The notes below the pieces were generated by a model that was not told where the DNA came from, ran no database searches, and saw only the letters and a list, made by a program, of their open reading frames with translations. A stretch of 64,000 nucleotides of DNA, from NCBI RefSeq assembly GCF_001666835.1, contig NZ_LZJF01000057.1, positions 1 through 64,000 on the forward strand, written 5' to 3'. This document shows positions 51,586 through 59,626 of the stretch, one piece after another; the first letter of the stretch is position 1; the number at the start of each line of letters is the position of its first letter. Origin of the DNA: Mycobacterium sp. E3251. GTDB lineage: Bacteria; Actinomycetota; Actinomycetes; Mycobacteriales; Mycobacteriaceae. The translations under genes were made by a program, and so were the position numbers.

Positions 51586-52350
51586 TCAGGCTTTGGCGGC
51601 GGCCTTCTCGACATCGAGCAGTTGCTCGCCGCGCCGTTCCTCGTCGTAGGCTTCGCGGCCGCCACGCAAGCCGAACAGACGTTTCGAGAACAGCAGGTAG
51701 ATCACGGCGGCCACGTTGATGGTGAAGGTGACCAGCCGGGTCATCGTGATGCCCTTGGCGAGGTCGTGAATCTCCAGGGGCAAGAACACCGAGGTGGCGA
51801 TCACCGCGAAGTACTCGCCCCAGCGCTTCAGCAGCCACAGGCCGACGCCTTCGACGACCTCCAGCAGCGCGTAGGCGGCCAGCATCAGCGTCAGCAGGGC
51901 CAGGGTGGAGGGCTTGGCGGCCAGCGCCTTTTCCAACTCGTGCACGATCGTCATCTGATCGACCTTGAACCCGGCGGCGCGGAAGATCGGCAGGTCGCGT
52001 TCGAGGGTGGCCTGAATCGCGCCCCGTGCACCGCGAAACTTCCACACCGCATACGCGGCGAGCGCGATCACCACCGCCCGGAACAGGCGTTCCACCGCGA
52101 GCGTCCGGATAATGATGGCCTGGCGTAACGCCTTGCCGCGCATGATCATTGGCGCGTCCTCGGCCGGACCCCGCCGGTGCGGGTCGCCCACGGTGAATTC
52201 CCCGCAGCGCAGGCAACGCCAAACCTCACCCAACCCGGTGCTGCCGCTCAGCCGCGCGGCGAGGTCCTCCTCGTCGGGCGCGTAGGTGGCGTGGCCCGCG
52301 ACCGCACAGGTGACCAGCTCCCACCGATTGCCGCCCTGATCTTTGCGCAT
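51586..52350 (-). CDS. DUF2127 membrane protein with N-terminal zinc-ribbon-like segment
   Basis: A 254-residue protein. The N-terminus has paired cysteines (TCAVAGHATYAPDEED, then WRCLRCGEF) like a small metal ribbon. The rest has four or so membrane helices (AVVIALAAYAVWKF, LALLTLMLAAYALLEVVEGV, YFAVIATSVFLPLEIHDLAK, TINVAAVIYLLF), the DUF2127 signature. The function is unknown. A charged cytoplasmic tail follows. It is downstream of the MmgE/PrpD gene by 55 bases, though nothing links their functions. Confidence 0.75.
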   Translation of the reverse strand: MRKDQGGNRWELVTCAVAGHATYAPDEEDLAARLSGSTGLGEVWRCLRCGEFTVGDPHRRGPAEDAPMIMRGKALRQAIIIRTLAVERLFRAVVIALAAYAVWKFRGARGAIQATLERDLPIFRAAGFKVDQMTIVHELEKALAAKPSTLALLTLMLAAYALLEVVEGVGLWLLKRWGEYFAVIATSVFLPLEIHDLAKGITMTRLVTFTINVAAVIYLLFSKRLFGLRGGREAYDEERRGEQLLDVEKAAAKA

Positions 52351-52405
52351 GGCCGATCATCGACCGCGGGCAGCGGGCGACGCAAGGGGGCGCGCACGGC
52401 GCGCG

Positions 52406-53812
52406 TCAGAATCGGGACTTGGTGCGTGGCCGTTGGGCGGTCGGGCTCGCCGCACCCAGCAGGCCGGTGAGTTCGGCGACGGGGCTCTCGTCGAGGCGAT
52501 CCACGGCCGTGACGATCTCGGCGCGCAGCGCTTCGTCACAGAACGGCTCGGCCAGCCAATGAAATTTGTCCACGACGCGTTCCCAGGACATGGGGCGGGT
52601 CGGCGACCCCTCGTAATCGGCTTGCTCGCGGTCGAATTCCCGCGCGTCGCGGGTCACCAGGTGCACCCGGGCCGCCGTGCGTCGAGGATAGTCGGCGGTG
52701 AGGTCGGCGGCCGGTTTGACGTCGACACGCGTCAACAGGTCCCGCACGTCGGCCCGCGAAACCCGTTCGGGTTCTAGCTGTTCGGGGCCCACCCCGCCGT
52801 CGAGGAGTGCCACCGCGCTGAGGTATTTGAGGTTGTAGTCTGCCTGCTCCTTGGTGCGCGGATCGTCCTTGCCGCCGTAGGCTCCCCCGCCAGCGAAGTC
52901 GTACGCGCCCTGAAAGACCTCGAGCGTCACCCGTGCGACGTCCTCGCCGCACAGGTTGTTCTCGGCGCGCAGGCCCAGGACCGCGTCGATCACGACCTGC
53001 CCGTGGATGAGGGCGCAGTACTGCTTGAGGTAGGTCTGTTCGACGCAGGTGAGCCGCCGGTCGGTGGTGGCCAGGTCGATGGGCTGATCGAAGAGCTGCA
53101 CCAGGCCGTGTGGACCCTCGAACAGCGACCTGGGCCCGGTGACGCCGCGGCCGGCCAGCATGGTCGCGTATACCGCGCGCATGCCGGTGATGGCAGGCGA
53201 GATGCCCTTCCAGTTCGAGACCGGCTCGGCGTGCACCGTCGCCAGCGACACATTGTCGGTCGCGGCGGCCACGATGGCGTTGGCGGTCTGCTCGACGCTG
53301 AGACCGAGCAGCTTGGCCGTGCCCGCCGCCACCGACATCGACAGCTGCAACGCGTGATTGAGACCCCGGGCCATGACCGGCACCTGGGAGCTGAATCGGC
53401 ACTGCACCTCGTAGGCGACCGCCAGCGCCAGCAGGAAGTCCGCCCCGCTGGCTCCCGTGTGCTCGGCCACGGCCAGGACGGCGCCGAAATTGTCGGCGGG
53501 ATGACACAGGCCGCCGACCGTCAGATAGGTGTCCAGCAGGTCGGGGTAGCGCACCAGCACCGCGTTGAAGAACGCGGCCTGGTCCACCGACGCGCGTCCG
53601 CCGCCCACCAAAGTCGCGGTGGGCACTCCGCTGAACTGGTCGGTGTGTTCGCGAATCGACGCGACGAGCTTCCCGTCCAGGGAACCGACGGCACACGCGA
53701 CGCTGTCGAGCACATTGCGTTTCATCAGCGCGCGCGGACGCTCGGTCAGATCGGCCCACTCGGCGCCGACGACGAATCCGGCCAGGTCATCCACAAGGTA
53801 GTTCTCTGCCAT
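52406..53812 (-). CDS. MmgE/PrpD-family protein
   Basis: A 468-residue member of the 2-methylcitrate dehydratase/cis-aconitate decarboxylase superfamily. Landmarks are LDSVACAVGSLDG, DLLDTYLTVGGLCHPADNFG (active-site His/Lys region), GLSVEQTANAIVAAATDN, and KDDPRTKEQADYNLKYLSAV (the conserved DP-x-T-x-E-x-AD-x-S-like block). It is not near prpC/prpB genes, so methylcitrate dehydration is unlikely to be its role. It follows a LysR gene (93 bases) and an IclR gene on the same strand, suggesting regulated degradation of an organic acid. Confidence 0.8.
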   Translation of the reverse strand: MAENYLVDDLAGFVVGAEWADLTERPRALMKRNVLDSVACAVGSLDGKLVASIREHTDQFSGVPTATLVGGGRASVDQAAFFNAVLVRYPDLLDTYLTVGGLCHPADNFGAVLAVAEHTGASGADFLLALAVAYEVQCRFSSQVPVMARGLNHALQLSMSVAAGTAKLLGLSVEQTANAIVAAATDNVSLATVHAEPVSNWKGISPAITGMRAVYATMLAGRGVTGPRSLFEGPHGLVQLFDQPIDLATTDRRLTCVEQTYLKQYCALIHGQVVIDAVLGLRAENNLCGEDVARVTLEVFQGAYDFAGGGAYGGKDDPRTKEQADYNLKYLSAVALLDGGVGPEQLEPERVSRADVRDLLTRVDVKPAADLTADYPRRTAARVHLVTRDAREFDREQADYEGSPTRPMSWERVVDKFHWLAEPFCDEALRAEIVTAVDRLDESPVAELTGLLGAASPTAQRPRTKSRF

Positions 53813-53905
53813 GCCTTTTCGCCTTCCGGGCTGCTTACTTTCACTGAAGCCCAGCGCCGGCCCGCCGTCCAGGACCGTTCTCCTACCAGTGCTCGGTGAG
53901 ACTTC

Positions 53906-54835
53906 TCACCGCAGGTGGGGGTCGTCGGCCGGCGCCCACCACGGGCCGGCGGGAGGGGCCGGCCAATCGCGGGAGCGGGCCACGGCCAGCAGCGCTTCCA
54001 CGGCGCCGCGCACGCTGGCGCGGTCGTCGTCGCGGCGGTGCAGCAGCGACCACGTCCACAGCGGCACCGGTTCGGCGACGGGACGCTGACCCAGGCTGGG
54101 CGGGAGCGCCGCGGTGTGGCGCTTGGGCGACGCGAGCACCGGCCCGCCGACCCTTCGCACGTGCGCGTAGAACGCGTCGCCGGCGATGCCGCCGTCGTCG
54201 ATGGGGACGACGCGGGCACCGGTGTGGGCGGCGAACTCCTTGGCGTACCGGTTCCAGGACGACCATGCCGATTCGTCCGCGTCGATCAGCACGCTGACTC
54301 GTTGCGCGGCAACGGGTTTCGCCGAGCTCATGCCGGGCATGACCGCGTGCAGCGCCTCGGTCCGCAGCAGGTGCGCCGTCAGGCCGCGCTCCTCGACCTG
54401 GCCGGCGGTGACCCATGCCAGCGCGATGTCGAGGGTGCCCTCGGCCACGCGGTCGGCCTGCGCGTGCGACGGCAGCACCCATTCGTCGAGGCGCACATCC
54501 GCCGCCGGTCCCAGCATCGTGGTGATGCCCTCCGGCAGCCAGCTGACGTAACCCAGGCGCACCGGCGTGCTGCGCGCGGCGGCCTGCCGCAGCCGGTGCT
54601 TGGCATCGTCGGCCAGCGAAAGGATTCGGCGCGCATCCGGAAGGAAGGTCCGTCCGGCCTCGGTCAGCCGAACGCTCCGCCGGTCCCGCACGAACAGGTC
54701 GGCACCCAGTTCGCGCTCCAGCGAGATGATCTGCTGCGACAGGGCCGGTCCGGAGATGTGCACGCGTTGCGCGGCGCGGCCGAAGTGCAACTCCTCTGCG
54801 ACGGCCACGAAGTAGCGCACCTGCCGCAGTTCCAT
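53906..54835 (-). CDS. LysR-family regulator
   Basis: A 309-residue LysR-type regulator. The winged helix is MELRQVRYFVAVAEELHFGR followed by ISGPALSQQIISLERELG. The effector domain (about 90-300) is of the periplasmic-binding fold. Its stop lies 93 bases before the MmgE/PrpD start, and the IclR gene ends 9 bases before its own start. It probably controls the local acid-degradation genes. No clear LysR box was seen in the short gap to MmgE/PrpD. Confidence 0.83.
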   Translation of the reverse strand: MELRQVRYFVAVAEELHFGRAAQRVHISGPALSQQIISLERELGADLFVRDRRSVRLTEAGRTFLPDARRILSLADDAKHRLRQAAARSTPVRLGYVSWLPEGITTMLGPAADVRLDEWVLPSHAQADRVAEGTLDIALAWVTAGQVEERGLTAHLLRTEALHAVMPGMSSAKPVAAQRVSVLIDADESAWSSWNRYAKEFAAHTGARVVPIDDGGIAGDAFYAHVRRVGGPVLASPKRHTAALPPSLGQRPVAEPVPLWTWSLLHRRDDDRASVRGAVEALLAVARSRDWPAPPAGPWWAPADDPHLR

Positions 54836-54844
54836 ACGCCGAGC

Positions 54845-55741
54845 CTAGACGGCACGATCGACCGCGTCCGGCCGCGGCGGGGGCAGGCTGATCGCCGTCG
54901 TTTCGTCCGTCAGGCGTTTGCCGATGACCCGGATCTGCCGCGCCGACAGCGGGCACAGCGGATGGACGGCCACCATCAGCGCAACCCGGCCGTCCTCGAA
55001 AACCGGTGCGGCGATGGTCACCACGGGTTGCTTGCGCCGTCCCGGGTTGTCATCGGAGAGGAAGCCGATGGTGGTGAACTCGACGAGCAGCTGATCCAAG
55101 ATGTGCCGCACCGGCGTGGGCATCTCATCGCTGTCCAGCGTGCCGACCACCTGCACCGCCTGGGCCAGTGCGGGTGTGGTCCAGTCGACGTCGTAGCCGC
55201 GCTCGCGCGTGTGCTCCAGCACCTGCTCGAGCCGTCGGGCGCGATCGGGATTGTTGCCCGCACCGCGGCGGATCCACGCGCGTTGGTGCTCGTCGTCGTC
55301 CCACGCGGCGAGTGCGACCCCGAAGGGCGGCGCGTACGGGATCCGATCGCCCGGAATTCCGGACGGTTGAGTGGCGGGCTCGCCCTCAAAAGCGGTGACC
55401 ACCAACGAGTCTCCGAAACGCTCGACCACCGAGCAGGCGTAGCCGACCTCGCCGGACAACCGCAGTGCCACGGAACGGGCCGCGTGCGCGAGCGGCCGGG
55501 CGGTGTCCGTCCGCGCCGCCACGACGGCCAACGCAGGCCCGAGGGTGAAAGTCTTGGTGACCGGATCGCGGCTGGCCCACCCCCGGTCGCACAGCGTCTT
55601 CAGAATCGCGTGCGCGGTCGCCTGGGTGAGCCCGAGCTCGCGCACGATGTCCGAGAACCGCGGCCGCGCATTCCCGGACCGGGCCAGGAGCTCGACAACG
55701 TCGAGCACCCGGGCGGTCGGCGCAGACGTCGATCCGCGAAT
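54845..55741 (-). CDS. IclR-family regulator with ambiguous start
   Basis: An IclR-type repressor/activator. The winged helix (RVLDVVELLARSG, then FSDIVRELGLTQATAHAILK) and the effector domain (CSVVERFGDSLVVTAFEG, GYDVDWTTPALAQAV, VAAPVF-like strand) are complete. The normal start is unclear. GTG 55708 would cut the usual TARVLDVV lead. ATT 55741 has AGGAG seven bases upstream and restores it. A leaderless ATG at 55760 (TACTCT 7 bases before) is one base out of frame. It is first in the IclR-LysR-MmgE/PrpD run and diverges from the SnoaL gene. Confidence 0.72.
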   Translation of the reverse strand: MRGSTSAPTARVLDVVELLARSGNARPRFSDIVRELGLTQATAHAILKTLCDRGWASRDPVTKTFTLGPALAVVAARTDTARPLAHAARSVALRLSGEVGYACSVVERFGDSLVVTAFEGEPATQPSGIPGDRIPYAPPFGVALAAWDDDEHQRAWIRRGAGNNPDRARRLEQVLEHTRERGYDVDWTTPALAQAVQVVGTLDSDEMPTPVRHILDQLLVEFTTIGFLSDDNPGRRKQPVVTIAAPVFEDGRVALMVAVHPLCPLSARQIRVIGKRLTDETTAISLPPPRPDAVDRAV

Positions 55742-55817
55742 GGGTTGACTCCTCTGCCATACGATTTAGAGTAAGGCGAATATTTTCGAGGTTTTTCTTC
55801 GACTATCCGAGAGAGTA

Positions 55818-55828
55818 ACGCATTGCGT
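55818..55828. promoter_or_regulatory. short palindrome in the IclR/SnoaL divergent region
   Basis: ACGCA-T-TGCGT, inside the larger pair TAACG...CGTTA, is the only clear symmetry in the otherwise AT-rich 55742-55887 region. It is a candidate IclR site. Confidence 0.3.
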
Positions 55829-55887
55829 GCGGTTTCGTTAAGGGACGGCCCGCGGTGGATCGCGGTTCACCCGAACGGAGACCTGCC

Positions 55888-56301
55888 ATGACCGAACGTG
55901 ATGACCGCCAAGACATCTCGGAGCTGCTGGTGCGCTACGCCACCGGAATAGACCGGCGCGACTGGCCGCTGTTTCGCACCGTGTTCACCGCCGACTGCGA
56001 GCTCGACTACGGCGAGATCGGGTCGTGGACCGGAGTCGACGCCGTCGCGGACTTCATGGAGCGGGTGCACGCCCTGGCCGGGCACACGCTGCACCGCTTG
56101 ACCAACCAGGCCATCACGATCGACGGCGATAAGGCCACGGCGCGGACCTACATCGACGGGCTGATCATGGCCGGCGACAACAACTCCGGCGTCAACGCGA
56201 TCGGCTACTACGACGACGAGATCGTGCGCACCCGTGATGGCTGGCGCATCGCCCGCCGGCGCTACACCCAGGTGCGCCTGACGACAGTGGGGAGCACTTA
56301 G
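55888..56301 (+). CDS. SnoaL/NTF2-like protein
   Basis: A 137-residue NTF2-fold protein with the lead ISELLVRYATGIDRRDWPLF, DCELDYGEIGSWTG and the closing RIARRRYTQVRLT. This pattern is common in actinobacterial dehydratase- or isomerase-like SnoaL proteins, including limonene-epoxide-hydrolase relatives. ATG 55888 is chosen (GGAG 9 bases before it). The SDR begins at the very next base after its stop, so they form one unit, perhaps two steps of one pathway. Confidence 0.72.
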   Translation: MTERDDRQDISELLVRYATGIDRRDWPLFRTVFTADCELDYGEIGSWTGVDAVADFMERVHALAGHTLHRLTNQAITIDGDKATARTYIDGLIMAGDNNSGVNAIGYYDDEIVRTRDGWRIARRRYTQVRLTTVGST

Positions 56302-57120
56302 ATGACGTTCGCAGCCAAGTACGGCCCGTGGGCGCTGGTCGCCGGCGCCTCGGACGGAGTGGGCGCGGCGTTCGCCCGCGCGCTCGCCGAGCGTGGCATC
56401 AACGTGGTGCTGATCGCGCGCCGGCAGGCCCTCCTCGATGAAGTCGCGGCCGAGATCGAGCGGGAAACGGCGGCGTCCACGCGGGCCCTGGCCATCGATC
56501 TCGCCGAGCCGGGCGCGGCGGCGGCGATCGCCGCGGCGACCAGCGACCTGGAGGTTGGCCTCCTGGTGTATTGCGCGGGCGCCGACCCGAACTTCGAGCC
56601 GTTCCTCGCCAATCCGGTCGAAGCCGCCGAGGCGATGGTGCAACGCAACTGCATGGTGCCGATGCAGCTGTGCCACCACTTCGCGGCCCCCATGGTCGAG
56701 CGGGGCCGCGGCGGGATCGTGCTCTTCGGGTCGGGCGCCGGCTTGGCCGGCGGCGCCAACATGGTGGCCTACGGCGCCTCGAAGGCCTTCGACATGGTCT
56801 TCGCGGAAGCGCTCTGGGCCGAGCTGCACGACAAGGGCGTCGACGTCCTCGGCCTCATCCTGGGCAAGACCGACACGCCCGCGTTGCGGCAACTCGAACA
56901 CAGCCGCGGCCAGATCGGTTCGCTCGACGAGGTGCCGCCGGGCGCGGCCGACGTTGCCGACGTCATCGCGGAGGCGTTCGAGAATCTCGGTAACGGGCCG
57001 ACCCTGATGGTCGGCGACATGATGCGCGCCGCCGAGCAAATGCTGGCGTCGCTAACCCGCAACCAGGCCGTCGCGCTGTTCGCCCAAGCCGCGGCCGCGG
57101 CCATGGGCCCCGATAGGTAG
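56302..57120 (+). CDS. SDR dehydrogenase (17-beta-HSD-12-like)
   Basis: A 272-residue SDR related to the very-long-chain 3-oxoacyl-CoA reductase group (GPWALVAGASDGVGAAFA, LIARRQALLDEVAAEIE, VYCAGAD). The active site is Ser in LFGSGAGL with YGASK. The C-terminus lacks the usual PG loop and reads GLILGKTDTPALRQ. The last 50 residues (MLASLTRNQAVALFAQAA) are helical. It follows the SnoaL gene without a gap. A keto-acyl or cyclic ketone substrate is likely. Confidence 0.8.
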   Translation: MTFAAKYGPWALVAGASDGVGAAFARALAERGINVVLIARRQALLDEVAAEIERETAASTRALAIDLAEPGAAAAIAAATSDLEVGLLVYCAGADPNFEPFLANPVEAAEAMVQRNCMVPMQLCHHFAAPMVERGRGGIVLFGSGAGLAGGANMVAYGASKAFDMVFAEALWAELHDKGVDVLGLILGKTDTPALRQLEHSRGQIGSLDEVPPGAADVADVIAEAFENLGNGPTLMVGDMMRAAEQMLASLTRNQAVALFAQAAAAAMGPDR

Positions 57121-57210
57121 CGGGAACCTCCCCGCCTCGCGGCTCGTCGTACTGCGCAGGGAGCGATTTGTGCGGCCGCAGGTTTGCCAAACTTCGGGAT
57201 CAGGTCACCC

Positions 57211-57216
57211 TAACTT
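57211..57216 (+). promoter_or_regulatory. possible -10 element of the antiporter leader
   Basis: TAACTT fits TANNNT. A start near 57223 would place the structured segment at the 5' end of the leader. Confidence 0.25.
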
Positions 57217-57234
57217 TCCCGGCACAGCCCGTTA

Positions 57235-57291
57235 GCCAGCAAAGATGCGATCAGCCACGATGGCGCTCCGCTGAGCGACGACGTTGCTGGC
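57235..57291 (+). ncRNA. candidate structured leader upstream of the antiporter
   Basis: GCCAGCAA (57235-57242) and TTGCTGGC (57284-57291) form a perfect 8-bp closing stem. Inside are two small hairpins (GCCA-CGA-TGGC and CGCT-CCGCTG-AGCG), giving a three-way-junction shape. A further hairpin (GGCT...AGCC) lies before the ribosome site. Its place before an ion-antiporter gene suggests a metal- or ion-sensing element, but it matches no class I can name. Confidence 0.3.
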
Positions 57292-57387
57292 GACCGGCTG
57301 CGCGGGTAACTTGGGTAATCGTTCGGCACGGCTGCCTCATCCGGAGTAGCCGCCTCATTCGCCACCCCTCCGTATCGAAGGATGACG

Positions 57388-58674
57388 ATGCTCGCCTCCG
57401 ACAGGCCCGCCACCGCGGTCGCAACGGCAGAACGCTCGCGGCGTCGCACCCTGGCACGTTCGGCACTGATCACCACGGCGTTCGTCGTCCCGGCGGTGGT
57501 GACGCGACTCGCAGGCCTGCACCCGGACCCGGTCGTCGCGCTGCTGATCTTCGGGGCCGCGGTGGTGTCGGCCAGCTTCCTGCTCGCGTGGGCCGCCGAA
57601 ACCGCGCAGATCGACGTCTCCGGTGGGATGGCGACCGCGATACTGGCGCTGATCGCGGTCCTGCCCGAGTACGCCGTCGACCTCTATTACGCCTACGTGT
57701 CCGGCCATAACGCGGAGTACACGCAATACGCGGCCGCCAACATGACCGGGTCCAACCGGCTGCTGATGGGCCTTGGCTGGCCCGTCGTGGTGTTGGTCAG
57801 CATCGTGGTGGCCCGCAGGGCCGGTTCCGCGAAGGCCACCGGCCTGGCGCTGCAACCAACCAACCGTCTCGAACTCGGATTCCTGTTGGTCGCCGGTGTG
57901 ATCGCATTCGCGATACCGGCGAGCGGGCAGATCCACTTCGGGCTGGGGCTGGCGCTGCTGGCCTGGTTCGGGTTCTACCTCTACAAGGTCAGCCACGGCG
58001 ACGTCGAGGAGCCCGACCTGATCGGAACCGCAGCCGCCCTCGGGGAGCTGCCCGATCGTCGTCGGCGCGTCGTCGTCGTCAGCCTCTTCCTGGCATCCGG
58101 CGCGGTGATCCTGTTGTGCGCCAAGCCGTTCGCCGACAACCTGGTCGCCGCGGGCACCGAACTGGGCATCGACCGGTTCCTGCTGGTCCAGTGGCTCGCC
58201 CCGCTCGCCTCGGAGGCCCCTGAGTTCATCGTGGCGACCATCTTCGCCGCCCGGGGCAAGGGCACGGCGGCCATCGCCACCCTGATCTCCTCCAAGGTCA
58301 ACCAGTGGACGCTGTTGATCGGGTCGCTGCCGATCGCCCACCTGCTCGGCGGCGGGGGGTTCTCGCTGCAGCTCGACTCGCGTCAGGTCGAGGAAGTGCT
58401 GCTCACGGCCACCCAAACCCTGATGGGAGTGACCCTGTTGTTGGCCCTGCGCTTCCAGCGCGCCGCCGCATGCACGCTGCTCGGCCTGTTCGTCGTGCAA
58501 TTCCCCATCGCCTCGACGCACGGCCGGCTGCTGCTCTGCGGCGTCTACACCGCGGTGGCCGTCGTCGCACTGATCCGCTACCGCCGCTACCTGGCGGCCA
58601 CCGTCCGGGCGCCGTTCTTCGGTACGGCCGTCCGGCACAGCGGTCACCCCCACCATCCGGTGCCGGACCCGTAA
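57388..58674 (+). CDS. CaCA-superfamily Na+/Ca2+-H+ antiporter-like protein
   Basis: A 428-residue membrane protein with about ten helices in two related halves. The first alpha-repeat holds LIAVLPEYAVDLYYAYVSG and the second APEFIVATIFAARGKG and SSKVNQWTLLIGSLPIA. The Pro-Glu pairs and the S-x-x-N motif are the ion-binding signature of the cation/Ca2+ exchanger group. GAAGG at 57377-57381 favours ATG 57388 over ATG 57382. It would extrude Ca2+ or Na+ against protons. A 261-base leader with possible RNA structure precedes it. Confidence 0.82.
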   Translation: MLASDRPATAVATAERSRRRTLARSALITTAFVVPAVVTRLAGLHPDPVVALLIFGAAVVSASFLLAWAAETAQIDVSGGMATAILALIAVLPEYAVDLYYAYVSGHNAEYTQYAAANMTGSNRLLMGLGWPVVVLVSIVVARRAGSAKATGLALQPTNRLELGFLLVAGVIAFAIPASGQIHFGLGLALLAWFGFYLYKVSHGDVEEPDLIGTAAALGELPDRRRRVVVVSLFLASGAVILLCAKPFADNLVAAGTELGIDRFLLVQWLAPLASEAPEFIVATIFAARGKGTAAIATLISSKVNQWTLLIGSLPIAHLLGGGGFSLQLDSRQVEEVLLTATQTLMGVTLLLALRFQRAAACTLLGLFVVQFPIASTHGRLLLCGVYTAVAVVALIRYRRYLAATVRAPFFGTAVRHSGHPHHPVPDP

Positions 58675-58696
58675 CCACCGACGAACCCTCGCCGTA

Positions 58697-58702
58697 TACG
58701 GT
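58697..58702 (+). promoter_or_regulatory. -10 element for a leaderless transcript
   Basis: TACGGT fits TANNNT and ends 7 bases before ATG 58710. Confidence 0.45.
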
Positions 58703-58709
58703 CCACGTT

Positions 58710-59549
58710 ATGGATCGAGTGTCGGTGATCACAGGCGGCGCGGGTGGCATGGGGCTGGCCACGGCGAAGATCGTCGGCCGCGACCACATCGTGGTCCTCT
58801 GCGACGTCCGGCAGGACCGGCTGGAGAACGCGGCCGCAGCGCTGCAAGAGCTCGGGATGGCGCCCACGGCCGTCGACTGTGACGTCACCGACCGGCGGGC
58901 GGTCGCAGACCTGCTCAAGACCGCCAACAACCTCGGGACGCTCGCCTCGGTGATCCACACCGCGGGGGTCAGCCCGAGCATGGGCGCCGCCGACTACGTC
59001 ATGCGCACCAACGCGCTCGGCACGCTCAACGTGAACGAAGCGTTTTACGCGGCGGCCGGCGAGGGCGCGGTGATCGTCAACGTGGCATCGATGGCGGCCC
59101 ATCTGCTCCCGGCGGAAATGGTTCCGGTCGACCAATTTCCGCTGGCGCTGCGGGACGCCGACGCCTTCTTGGAGGCCATGATGACGACCTGCAACGTCGT
59201 GCCCGAGGAGGCGCGGTCCGGGATCGCCTACGCCGTCAGCAAGAGCTTCGTGAAGTGGTACAGCCAGTCGCAGGCGGAGCGATTCAACGCGCGCGGATTG
59301 CGCATTGTCTCGGTCTCGCCGGGGTCCATCGACACCGAGATGGGCCGGCTCGAGGAGCAGGCCGGCGCCGGCGCGATGGTCACCAACGCCGCGGTGCCGC
59401 GCTGGGGCAAGCCCGAAGAGATGGCCGAGCTGCTCGCCTTCTGCGCCAGCGATAAGGCGGGTTACCTGACCGGCACCGACATCCTCAACGACGGAGGCGT
59501 GATCGCCTCGATGACCGAGCGCGCCAGGGCGGCCGCTGCCACCGGTTGA
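58710..59549 (+). CDS. SDR dehydrogenase (3-alpha-HSD/carbonyl reductase-like)
   Basis: A 279-residue SDR beginning MDRVSVITGGAGGMGLATA. It has CDVRQDRLENAA after the second strand, IHTAG, a long insertion before the active-site region, then YAVSK and the loop VSPGSIDTEMG. The C-terminus closes with GYLTGTDILNDGG. The leaderless -10 supports ATG 58710. It follows the antiporter by 35 bases but has its own promoter. Confidence 0.8.
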   Translation: MDRVSVITGGAGGMGLATAKIVGRDHIVVLCDVRQDRLENAAAALQELGMAPTAVDCDVTDRRAVADLLKTANNLGTLASVIHTAGVSPSMGAADYVMRTNALGTLNVNEAFYAAAGEGAVIVNVASMAAHLLPAEMVPVDQFPLALRDADAFLEAMMTTCNVVPEEARSGIAYAVSKSFVKWYSQSQAERFNARGLRIVSVSPGSIDTEMGRLEEQAGAGAMVTNAAVPRWGKPEEMAELLAFCASDKAGYLTGTDILNDGGVIASMTERARAAAATG

Positions 59550-59614
59550 CACCGGATCCCCCGACACCAACTCGTTTCAGCGGCAATGCCCGCCGCCGGC
59601 GCGGCCGCGCTACC

Positions 59615-59620
59615 TATGCT
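59615..59620 (+). promoter_or_regulatory. -10 element for a leaderless transcript
   Basis: TATGCT fits TANNNT and ends 6 bases before ATG 59627. Confidence 0.5.
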
Positions 59621-59626
59621 GAGCGG

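Noticed and set aside
57235..57291. Known magnesium (M-box/ykoK) or manganese (yybP-ykoY) riboswitch
   Set aside because: The conserved bases I can recall for these classes are not present; only an unnamed structured candidate is reported.
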